Of a DNA stretch of 5,432 nucleotides, positions 1 through 5,432 are shown piece after piece. Position 1 is the first letter of the stretch. Each line of letters starts with the position of its first letter. Both the position numbers and the translations under genes were made by a program. Under the pieces are notes generated by a model, which did not search any database, had not been told where the DNA came from, and saw only the letters and a list, made by a program, of their open reading frames with translations. Origin of the DNA: Halieaceae bacterium (GTDB lineage: Bacteria > Pseudomonadota > Gammaproteobacteria > Pseudomonadales > Halieaceae); NCBI GenBank assembly GCA_011523115.1, contig WTHO01000089.1, positions 1 through 5,432 of the forward strand. The letters are read 5' to 3'.

Positions 1-2205
1 AGTCAGAACCAGCTACGCAAGCTCTGCCAGCGCGAGTACCTGGCCTACATGCGCATGCGCGAGTGGCGCGAGATACACAGTCAGTTGGTTATGGCCTGCA
101 GGCAGCTCGGTTTTCGCGTGCCGCCCCAGCTCCCGGAGGAGGAGGCCTACGAGGCGGTGCATCAGGCGCTTCTCACCGGGCTCTTGGGTAATGTCGCACA
201 GCGCGATGAGGGCAAACAGTTCAACGCCACCCGTAACCGCAAGATCGTCGTGTTCCCGGGCTCTGGCCAGTACAAAAAGCCGCCACCCTGGCTGGTAGCG
301 GGCGAGATCGTCGAGACCACGCAGGTGTATGCGCGTCAGTGCGGCGCCATTGAGCCCGACTGGCTGTTGCGCGTGAACCCCCGCGTACTCAAGCGACATC
401 ACTACGAGCCCGCCTGGCAACGGCGGAGCGGTCGTGTCATGGCCAAGGAGCGGGTCACCCTGTATGGCCTGACGATCAGCGATGGGCGGCGGGTGCACTT
501 TGGCGACATTGACGCCAAGGCTGCCAGAGAGATTTTCATCCGCGACGCGCTGGTCACCGGCAACGTGATGAAGCCCCCCAGATTTTTGAGGGAAAACCTC
601 GCATTGATGCGCTCGGTAGAGGAGCTCGAGTCGCGCACGCGGCGGCGGGATCTGCTCATTGAGGAGGAAGCGCTGGTGCAGTTTTACGACGAACGGCTTG
701 GACCTCAGTGCGTGGGCATCACGTCGTTGATCAAGTGGCTGAAGGCAGACCGCACCCGCGATGAGATGCTGTTGCTGAACCGCGAGCAAATTTTGGTCAG
801 GGACCCGGGCGCCGAGGTGGAGGCGCAGTTCCCGCCCACGCTTCATTGGCAGGGGGTGGATTACCAGCTGCGCTACCAGTTTGAGCCCGGGCGGCAGAAT
901 GACGGGGTGTCGATCACGATTCCGCTACCGCTCCTGAATCGCGCGCCCCGATACCTTTTTGAGTGGTTGGTGCCCGGTTTGTTGCGCGACAAATGCATTG
1001 CGCTGATCAAAGGATTGCCCAAAGCGCTGCGCAAGCAGCTCGTGCCCGCCCCTGATGTGGTTGACGCCGCACTGGCCGAGCTCACCGCAGAGGACAGCGA
1101 TCTCTGCAGCGCTTTGAGCGGCGTGCTCAAGCGCCAGCGCGGGGTGCAGGTGAGTCCTGCGGAGTGGCAGCCCCAGCAGCTCGAAGACTTTTACCGAATG
1201 AACATCCGCGTTGTCGATGCCAGCGGCAAGCTTTTGGCTCAGGGACGCGATATGGCGGCGCTGGTATCCGAGTTCCGTTCGGGTGAGCCGGCAGCGGCGG
1301 CGCCGCAGGCCAACTCGCCGGAGCGGGGCAACGTCGAGCGCTGGGATTTTGGCGACCTGCCTGCCGTATGGAAGTCAAAAGCAGCGGGCCTCGAGGTGGT
1401 GGCGCATCCTGCGCTCGTTGCTGAGCCCGAGGGTGTTGCCATTCGGCTGCTCGACTATCCGGGTGAGGCGACGCTCGCGCACGAGGAGGGTTTGGTCGCC
1501 TTGGCCACGAGGCAGGCCAGTCAGGTGGTGAAGTCGCTGAGAAAGTCGCTGCTGGCGGGTAACGAGCTGGTGCTGGCCTTTGCGGCGGTAGAGATCGACC
1601 GAAAAACGCTGGTGGAGGATGTCATCGCCGCGGTGGCGCATCAATCCCTCACGGGGGGCGAATTGCCGCGCTCCGATGCGGCCTGCAAGCGCTGGTTCGA
1701 TACGCTCCGCAGTCAATGGCACGCCGAGGCAATGGCGATAGGCGAGCAGGTGGCGATGGCACTCAAGGCGTGGAGTGTGGGCCGCACCACAGGCGCCAAG
1801 CTGGGCAGTGACTATCGAGCGAGTCAGGACGATTGCTGGCAAAACATGCGGGCATTGCTGGCGAGTCAGACACTCCGCTACGCCGGGCGTGACTGGCTGC
1901 GAGAGTACCCGCGCTATGCCAAGGCGGCGGAACACCGGATCAGTCGACTGAACGGGCAATACCTGAAAGATCAAAAAGCGCTCGAGATGCTGACACCCTG
2001 GTACCAAAAGCTGGAGGAGTGCGAGCGTGGATACCCCGGGTTGGTCCGGCTCAGCGCCGAGGCGTTTCAGTACCGGTGGATGCTCGAGGAGTTTCGCGTG
2101 TCGCTCTTTGCCCAGCAAATGAAAACCCGCCTGCCGGTATCGGCAAAAAGACTCGAGCAACAGTGGCAAAAAGTACTGCAATGGATCGAGCAGAATCCAC
2201 GCTGA
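1..2205 (+). CDS. hrpA: ATP-dependent RNA helicase HrpA, C-terminal part (5' truncated by window)
   Basis: The reading frame is open from base 1, so the first 16 codons (S-Q-N-Q-L-R-K-L-C...) belong to the protein and the ATG at 49 is internal. The visible 734 residues cover about the last half of HrpA, a roughly 1300-aa DEAH-box RNA helicase. The RecA-like helicase core lies upstream of the window. What remains is the segment after the HA2/ratchet region (R-M-R-E-W-R-E-I-H), then an OB-fold-like block at about residues 55-125 (F-N-A-T-R-N-R-K, V-F-P-G-S-G, P-P-W-L-V-A-G-E-I-V-E-T). The DUF3418 extension typical of proteobacterial HrpA runs from about residue 160 to the end. In E. coli HrpA is linked to mRNA processing and to rescue of stalled ribosomes; the same role here is inferred. 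No frameshift or internal stop is present. A 98-bp gap separates it from mlaA, so co-transcription is uncertain. Confidence 0.93.
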   Translation, partial: SQNQLRKLCQREYLAYMRMREWREIHSQLVMACRQLGFRVPPQLPEEEAYEAVHQALLTGLLGNVAQRDEGKQFNATRNRKIVVFPGSGQYKKPPPWLVAGEIVETTQVYARQCGAIEPDWLLRVNPRVLKRHHYEPAWQRRSGRVMAKERVTLYGLTISDGRRVHFGDIDAKAAREIFIRDALVTGNVMKPPRFLRENLALMRSVEELESRTRRRDLLIEEEALVQFYDERLGPQCVGITSLIKWLKADRTRDEMLLLNREQILVRDPGAEVEAQFPPTLHWQGVDYQLRYQFEPGRQNDGVSITIPLPLLNRAPRYLFEWLVPGLLRDKCIALIKGLPKALRKQLVPAPDVVDAALAELTAEDSDLCSALSGVLKRQRGVQVSPAEWQPQQLEDFYRMNIRVVDASGKLLAQGRDMAALVSEFRSGEPAAAAPQANSPERGNVERWDFGDLPAVWKSKAAGLEVVAHPALVAEPEGVAIRLLDYPGEATLAHEEGLVALATRQASQVVKSLRKSLLAGNELVLAFAAVEIDRKTLVEDVIAAVAHQSLTGGELPRSDAACKRWFDTLRSQWHAEAMAIGEQVAMALKAWSVGRTTGAKLGSDYRASQDDCWQNMRALLASQTLRYAGRDWLREYPRYAKAAEHRISRLNGQYLKDQKALEMLTPWYQKLEECERGYPGLVRLSAEAFQYRWMLEEFRVSLFAQQMKTRLPVSAKRLEQQWQKVLQWIEQNPR

Positions 2206-2303
2206 TTTGCCCGTGACCCGCGCTATCATTAGGAGTAAAGTTAACCAAAGAGCCGCGCTGGTGCTCAAAGCGCCGGCGAAGCAAGGAGCCCCGAGAGCTC
2301 AGA
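2206..2303 (+). promoter_or_regulatory. hrpA-mlaA intergenic leader with distant Shine-Dalgarno
   Basis: This 98-bp gap is where a promoter for the mlaA-rssB-STAS unit would be expected. A TATCAT at 2224-2229 resembles a sigma-70 -10 box, but no convincing -35 lies 16-18 bp upstream, so the promoter call is weak. The best ribosome-binding sequence, AAGGAG at 2283-2288, sits 15 nt before the ATG at 2304, which is long. A weaker GAGAG at 2293-2297 is better spaced. A 4-bp GAGC/GCTC hairpin (2286-2289 with 2297-2300) could form between the AAGGAG and the start and shorten the effective distance. No intrinsic terminator for hrpA is visible. Confidence 0.3.
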
Positions 2304-3083
2304 ATGTTGCGGTATGCCACAGTTTGGTTTCCCTTTCGGTTCGCGCTCATCGCGCGCACTCTAGCGCGCGCCGCGTTGCTGGCGACCGTGCTGCTTGCCA
2401 TTCCTCTGCCGGGTCAGGCCCAGAGCGATTCGACTAATGAGATCGACCCCTGGGAGGGCTACAACCGGTGGATGTTCAATTTTAATGACGGTGCCGACCG
2501 GTTGGTCATCAAGCCCGTCGCCCGGGGTTATGATTTCATCATGCCCGAGGTGGCGCGCATCGGCGTTAACAACTTCTTCACCAACTTCTATGATTTCAAT
2601 GGCGCGCTCAACGCGCTGTTGCAGGGTGAGGTCGAGCAGGCATTCAATAACACCTTCCGGGTACTGACCAACAGCACCATCGGCCTTTTTGGTCTGTTTG
2701 ATGTCGCGTCCCGGGTGGGTATCCCGCGCTATGAGACTGACTTTGGGCACACCTTGTCGATCTGGGGTGTTCCCACCGGCAATTATTTTGTCATCCCGAT
2801 CGTAGGCCCCAGCACGGTGCGCAACGCCTTTGGTGCCTCCATCGATGCCTACATATCGCCGACCGGGCAAATGATGAACGATAAGGCCTACTGGGGACTG
2901 CGCGCTTTCAATGTGTTGGATTTCCGCGCGAGTCTGCTCGACGCCGAGGAGATGATGAGCGGTGATCGCTATGTCTTTTATCGCGACGTCTACCTGCAGA
3001 ACCGCGAGGTACTCGAGACCGGCGGGCAGGTTAAGGATGAGTTCTCCGAGTTCGACAACGACTGGGACGAGGACGACTTCTGA
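2304..3083 (+). CDS. mlaA: MlaA (VacJ) family outer-membrane lipid-asymmetry protein, apparently non-lipidated
   Basis: The 259-residue protein has MlaA family hallmarks. D-P-W-E-G-Y-N-R-W-M-F-N-F-N is at residues 48-61. A central G-L-F-G-L-F-D-V-A precedes D-F-G-H-T-L-S-I-W-G, and I-V-G-P-S-T-V-R-N follows. MlaA sits in the outer membrane with porins and extracts phospholipids from the outer leaflet, passing them to periplasmic MlaC and the MlaFEDB transporter. Residues 1-39 look like a secretion signal: Arg residues to position 22, a hydrophobic stretch at about 23-36, and a signal peptidase I-type site G-Q-A before Q40. The whole protein has no cysteine, so the lipobox of E. coli MlaA is absent. 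The C-terminus is strongly acidic, ending D-W-D-E-D-D-F. It is the first gene of an apparent unit with the PP2C regulator 33 bp downstream. No other mla gene is in the window. Confidence 0.93.
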   Translation: MLRYATVWFPFRFALIARTLARAALLATVLLAIPLPGQAQSDSTNEIDPWEGYNRWMFNFNDGADRLVIKPVARGYDFIMPEVARIGVNNFFTNFYDFNGALNALLQGEVEQAFNNTFRVLTNSTIGLFGLFDVASRVGIPRYETDFGHTLSIWGVPTGNYFVIPIVGPSTVRNAFGASIDAYISPTGQMMNDKAYWGLRAFNVLDFRASLLDAEEMMSGDRYVFYRDVYLQNREVLETGGQVKDEFSEFDNDWDEDDF

Positions 3084-3116
3084 TGCCTCGCCACCAGTGG
3101 CCGATGCGCTGCTGAG

Positions 3117-4307
3117 ATGACTCAGGCGGGATCAGTGTTGGTGGTCGACGACTGCGCAGACCGCGCCGCCGCCTTGGTGATCGCTCTCGATGATCCGCAG
3201 CACCGCTACGAAATCACCCCAGAAGCCACCGACATTGAGGCGGTGCTGGGCCCCGACAGCCCCTGGGACTGCGTGATCTGTCACGTCGAGCTGCTGAATG
3301 TTTCCTGGGCGTCTGTGCGCCGCGCGATGCGTGGCTTTGATGTGCAGGTGCCGGTGCTGGCGGTCAGTGATCACCGTGATATGGACAGCATGACCACGGC
3401 GCTGGGTCTGGGTGCGGCGAGCTTTTTTGTGAACCCCGCTGAAAAGCCCGGTTTGGTCAGACGCGCGATTGAGCGCAGCGTGCATCACCGGCAGTTGCAA
3501 CGGGACTTGGTTGAATCCAATGAGAGTCTTGAGCGGGCCAACACCGAGCTTACCCACTCACTGCGTATTCTGGAGCAGGATCAGGCGGCGGGACGGCAGG
3601 TGCAAAAGGCCATGTTCCCGGCACATTCGCTCAAGGCCGGCGACTACTGGTTCAGCCATCGTATTTTGCCCTCGCTCTATTTGAGCGGCGACTTCACCGA
3701 TTACTTCAAAGTGGGCAAGAGCAAGGTAGTGTTCTTCCTGGCAGACGTGTCGGGCCACGGCAGTTCCTCGGCGTTTGCCACAGTGCTTCTGAAAAATCTG
3801 TTTGCCCGCAAGCGCTCAGATTACCTGCGCCGCGACGACAAAACCGTGATTCACCCCATCGAGATGCTCTCGCTTGCCAATCGCGAGCTGCTTGAACTCC
3901 ACGTGAACAAGTACGCCACCATGGTGGTGGGCTGCCTCGATTATGAGGCGAACACGCTTCAGTACTCCGTCGCGGGCCACCTGCCGAAGCCGGTGCTCAT
4001 GACGCCAGATAACATCCAGTATCTGCCCGGCGAGGGCATGCCTGTGGGGCTCACCCCCGAGGCGAGCTATGGTCTGGAAGAAACCGCGCTCCCGCAGACC
4101 TTTATGCTGGTACTGATGTCTGACGGCGTCTTGGAAACCATCGACGAGGTAGATCTGATCGAGCGAGAGAAGACCCTGCTGAGCCGCTTGGGCGGTACCC
4201 TTGAGAAGCCCGGTGACCTCATTCGCCGGCTGGATCTCGGTGAGGTCACCTCGGACGACTTGGCCGATGACATTGCGGGGCTGTTTGTGAGTCGGGGTGT
4301 GGGATGA
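3117..4307 (+). CDS. rssB: RssB-like response regulator with degenerate receiver and PP2C (SpoIIE-type) phosphatase domain
   Basis: The 396-residue protein has three parts. Residues 5-120 form a receiver-like domain, about 120-160 a probable coiled-coil linker, and about 170-394 a SpoIIE-type PP2C phosphatase. The architecture and linker motifs (E-Q-D-Q-A-A-G-R-Q-V-Q, P-S-L-Y-L-S-G-D-F) match, from memory, the RssB of Pseudomonas aeruginosa. In E. coli, RssB delivers sigma-S to ClpXP. PP2C metal ligands look intact: D192 in S-G-D-F, D210 in A-D-V-S-G-H-G, D336 in S-D-G-V-L-E and D384-D385-I, so phosphatase activity is expected, unlike E. coli RssB. The receiver keeps the acidic pair D11-D12 and S84, but the phosphoacceptor position is H56 and the conserved Lys is N106. 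There is no C-terminal HATPase kinase domain as in HsbR/CrsR proteins. The ATG at 3117 lacks a good Shine-Dalgarno, and no in-frame start exists between the mlaA stop and this ATG. HsbR-like function is the alternative. Confidence 0.82.
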   Translation: MTQAGSVLVVDDCADRAAALVIALDDPQHRYEITPEATDIEAVLGPDSPWDCVICHVELLNVSWASVRRAMRGFDVQVPVLAVSDHRDMDSMTTALGLGAASFFVNPAEKPGLVRRAIERSVHHRQLQRDLVESNESLERANTELTHSLRILEQDQAAGRQVQKAMFPAHSLKAGDYWFSHRILPSLYLSGDFTDYFKVGKSKVVFFLADVSGHGSSSAFATVLLKNLFARKRSDYLRRDDKTVIHPIEMLSLANRELLELHVNKYATMVVGCLDYEANTLQYSVAGHLPKPVLMTPDNIQYLPGEGMPVGLTPEASYGLEETALPQTFMLVLMSDGVLETIDEVDLIEREKTLLSRLGGTLEKPGDLIRRLDLGEVTSDDLADDIAGLFVSRGVG

Positions 4308-4786
4308 GCGATTGCAGAATCTGTGCGGCCTCAAACGCCGGCGCCCACGTGCTCAAGCTCGAGGGTGATGTGCGGCTGACCATGTGCACCGCGCTCGATC
4401 AGTACTTTCAGTCGATGTTTGCCGAGCCGGGTTTTGTGAGTGTGTGGGTGGATGTGACCGAGGCCGACGGGCTGGATAGCACCACACTCGGCATGCTGGC
4501 CCAGCTGGCCATTCAGACCAAGGAGCGCTTTGCGTTTCGGCCGGCGATCTTTAGCACGAACCCCAGTATCGACCGCCTGCTCGACACCATGGGCTTTGAT
4601 CAGCTCTTTGAGCGCCGGAACGAGTGCTGCAATACCGACGCAACGATTGAGGAGATCCCCGCGGTGGCCTGTGAGGAGGGTGAAGTGAAAAAGCAGGTGC
4701 TCGCGGCGCACCGCACACTTATGGCGATGAATGATGACAACGCCGACGCCTTTAAGGATCTCGTTAACACCCTCGAGCGACCCTAA
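4304..4786 (+). CDS. STAS-domain anti-sigma-factor antagonist, partner of the RssB-like phosphatase
   Basis: The 160-residue protein carries a STAS domain at about residues 12-105. Its signature is D-V-T-E-A-D-G-L-D-S-T-T-L-G at 50-63, followed by the S-T-N-P-S-I-D-R-L-L and M-G-F-D-Q-L-F strand-helix elements. In SpoIIAA/RsbV-type antagonists the phosphorylated residue is the second Ser of D-S-S-G; here that place is Thr60, next to Ser59. A C-terminal extension (about 106-160) with a predicted helix at E127-E158 makes it longer than the roughly 110-residue minimal STAS proteins. Start and stop overlap as ATGA with the phosphatase gene, indicating translational coupling and a matched pair. 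The expected role is to sequester a cytoplasmic anti-sigma factor when dephosphorylated by the PP2C protein. Equivalent genes beside Pseudomonas rssB are, as I recall, sometimes called rssC; I leave the symbol blank. Six cysteines are present, including C4-R-I-C7. Confidence 0.85.
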   Translation: MSDCRICAASNAGAHVLKLEGDVRLTMCTALDQYFQSMFAEPGFVSVWVDVTEADGLDSTTLGMLAQLAIQTKERFAFRPAIFSTNPSIDRLLDTMGFDQLFERRNECCNTDATIEEIPAVACEEGEVKKQVLAAHRTLMAMNDDNADAFKDLVNTLERP

Positions 4787-4830
4787 GGTTCCTGCGGGCG
4801 ACCCCACCCGCTGATGTTGAGGTGAAGTAG

Positions 4831-4866
4831 TCGCGGTGCGATCTGGGCGCAGAGCGCGATTTATTC
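4831..4866 (+). terminator. Possible intrinsic terminator of the mlaA-rssB-STAS unit
   Basis: TCGCG (4831-4835) pairs with CGCGA (4855-4859). Inside it TGCG (4837-4840) pairs with CGCA (4848-4851), leaving a 7-nt loop and a 1x3 internal loop. The sequence then runs TTTATT (4860-4865). The T-run is interrupted, so efficiency is uncertain. The hairpin abuts the stop codon of the convergent 49-aa gene and could also act on transcripts from the - strand. Confidence 0.4.
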
Positions 4867-5010
4867 CTCGTCTTCGCTCAGCAAATACATCTTGTCGATG
4901 ATGGCCTCGACCTGTAGCTCAAGCGACGCGTAGTCCATCTCCGCCACCAGCTCCAGCTTCAGCTCGTGGAGAAGTTCGATCACTTCTTTGATACCTTCTT
5001 CGTTCGACAT
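4861..5010 (-). CDS. Small acidic protein of unknown function (49 aa)
   Basis: I do not recognise this protein. It starts M-S-N-E-E-G-I-K-E-V and ends L-L-S-E-D-E-E. The start at 5010 is chosen because a strong Shine-Dalgarno (AGAGGTG) lies 6 nt upstream; an in-frame ATG at 5055 would add 15 residues rich in Pro/Ser/His with no such support. It is very acidic: 15 Asp/Glu against 3 Lys and no Arg. Two amphipathic helices are likely, about residues 5-22 and 27-44, which suggests a helical hairpin or a coiled-coil partner protein. There is no signal peptide, membrane segment or cysteine, so a cytoplasmic location is expected. It lies downstream of dusA on the same strand and converges on the STAS gene with 74 bp between stops. 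The optimal ribosome-binding site and compositional order argue that it is a real gene rather than a chance ORF. Confidence 0.68.
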   Translation of the reverse strand: MSNEEGIKEVIELLHELKLELVAEMDYASLELQVEAIIDKMYLLSEDEE

Positions 5011-5014
5011 GGCA

Positions 5015-5022
5015 CACCTCTT
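5015..5022 (-). promoter_or_regulatory. Ribosome-binding site of the 49-aa gene
   Basis: On the - strand this reads AAGAGGTG, close to the anti-16S consensus. The GAGG core is 6 nt from the ATG at 5010. It decides the start in favour of 5010 over the upstream in-frame ATG at 5055. Confidence 0.75.
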
Positions 5023-5179
5023 TCCCGATGCGGGGGAGTGATACACGGGTGTCATGTTAAATCACGAGGGCCGATCGTGTTGCGCGAGAATGCTAACCGC
5101 TCTCAGAAAACCCCAACAAAACCGCAACAGTCTGGACCTGCCTGAAACCCCGGCGTGGGGGCCCGCCCCGTGCGGTGGT
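5023..5179 (-). other. dusA to small-gene intergenic region
   Basis: I see no gene in this stretch. It contains an interrupted inverted repeat, TGATACAC (5039-5046), GG, then GTGTCA (5049-5054), with one unpaired base, which would lie in the leader of the 49-aa gene. A TAACAT-like -10 sequence occurs nearby on the - strand, but I cannot pair it with a -35. GC-rich runs around 5148-5169 could form short 4-bp stems just after dusA, without a T-tract. Confidence 0.3.
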
Positions 5180-5432
5180 TTATCCCGCCGCCATCGCCCG
5201 CTCGGGCGGCTGAGCGCAATAGGCCATGGCTTCGAGCAGCGTGTCAGCCGTAGCTTCAGCTCGGTGGGCGCGCTCGCTCAGGTGCCGGCGGTACTGTCGG
5301 CCACCGTACTGCCCCTGATACAGCCCCAGCATGTGCCGCGTTACGTGGTGTAGCCGTGCGCCTTTGCTCAACTGTGCCTCGATGTAGGGCAGCATGGTTT
5401 CAACCGCATCCTCGCGGGTGTGACTCACAGAA
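5180..5432 (-). CDS. dusA: tRNA-dihydrouridine(20/20a) synthase DusA, C-terminal end (5' part beyond window)
   Basis: The frame is open to the window edge and gives about 84 codons ending at the TAA at 5182-5180; the GTG at 5428 is internal, not a start. The tail matches the C-terminal helical domain of DusA: S-H-T-R-E-D, M-L-P-Y-I-E, then T-R-H-M-L-G-L-Y-Q-G-Q and Y-R-R-H-L-S-E. DusA is an FMN enzyme that uses NADPH to reduce uridines 20 and 20a of the tRNA D-loop. Its TIM-barrel catalytic domain, with the FMN site and catalytic Cys, lies outside the window, so activity cannot be judged here. Full-length DusA is about 330-345 residues, so roughly a quarter is visible. The 49-aa gene follows on the same strand after 169 bp. 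Confidence 0.88.
   Translation of the reverse strand, partial: SVSHTREDAVETMLPYIEAQLSKGARLHHVTRHMLGLYQGQYGGRQYRRHLSERAHRAEATADTLLEAMAYCAQPPERAMAAG

Noticed and set aside
13..846. Long 277-codon open frame on the - strand
   Set aside because: It lies wholly antisense to the hrpA coding sequence, which is clearly recognisable. It has no ribosome site and its composition is that of a high-GC shadow frame.
2224..2229. TATCAT as a firm mlaA promoter -10
   Set aside because: There is no recognisable -35 at 16-18 bp spacing; the nearest TTG sequence (2207) is only 11 bp away. It is kept only as a weak note in the leader entry.
1375..2268. 297-codon open frame on the - strand
   Set aside because: It is antisense to the DUF3418 region of hrpA, has no recognisable domain and reads as a codon-phase shadow.
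3270..3284. C-V-I-C-H as a true cytochrome c heme-attachment site
   Set aside because: The protein has no signal peptide and is otherwise a cytoplasmic receiver-phosphatase. Covalent heme c attachment occurs in the periplasm. The motif is reported only as a possible redox or metal site.
4794..4811. Hairpin GCGGG/CCCGC right after the STAS stop codon as terminator
   Set aside because: The stem is 5 bp with an 8-nt loop and is followed by mixed sequence without a T-run. The hairpin at 4831-4859 is a better candidate.
5011..5055. 64-aa version of the small protein starting at 5055
   Set aside because: The extra residues are low in helix-forming character. The strong Shine-Dalgarno at 5015-5022 would lie inside the coding region, and it serves the ATG at 5010 well.
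5148..5179. GC-rich run after dusA as an intrinsic terminator
   Set aside because: Only 4-bp stems can be formed (for example CCCC/GGGG), and no T-tract follows on the - strand.
5054..5353. 99-codon + strand open frame
   Set aside because: It overlaps the dusA 3' end antisense, has no ribosome site or recognisable domain, and appears to be a shadow.

Overview
The window looks like ordinary chromosomal DNA from a high-GC (about 60%) gammaproteobacterium. The gene content resembles Pseudomonas and the marine Cellvibrionales/Halieaceae (OM60/NOR5-like) lineages. Three things point there: a long HrpA with the DUF3418 C-terminal extension, an MlaA gene directly followed by a receiver-PP2C protein of the Pseudomonas RssB type and a STAS protein, and a DusA nearby. 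This placement is an inference from protein character, not from a phylogeny.

Layout: the + strand carries the last 734 codons of hrpA (1-2205). A 98-bp gap follows, then an apparent three-gene unit: mlaA (2304-3083), an rssB-like response regulator/phosphatase (3117-4307) and a STAS anti-sigma-factor antagonist (4304-4786). The last two overlap by an ATGA. A 74-bp convergent gap (4787-4860) holds a plausible hairpin terminator. The - strand carries a 49-aa acidic protein of unknown function (4861-5010) with a strong Shine-Dalgarno sequence. After a 169-bp gap comes the 3' end of dusA (5180-5432), whose 5' part lies beyond the window.

Functional reading: HrpA is an RNA helicase and DusA modifies tRNA. 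MlaA is the outer-membrane component that removes mislocalised phospholipids. The rssB/STAS pair should be a partner-switching module that feeds into general-stress (sigma-S) control, with the PP2C enzyme expected to dephosphorylate the STAS protein. No HATPase-type anti-sigma kinase is encoded here, so the circuit must have another member elsewhere.

The most notable point is the receiver domain of the RssB-like protein. The phosphoacceptor Asp is replaced by His56, and the Lys before the usual Pro is replaced by Asn106, while the PP2C metal-binding residues are intact. The His substitution also creates a Cys-x-x-Cys-His sequence where phosphorylation would normally occur. MlaA lacks any cysteine and so cannot be a lipoprotein as it is in E. 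coli. I found no mobile elements, CRISPR arrays or RNA genes.
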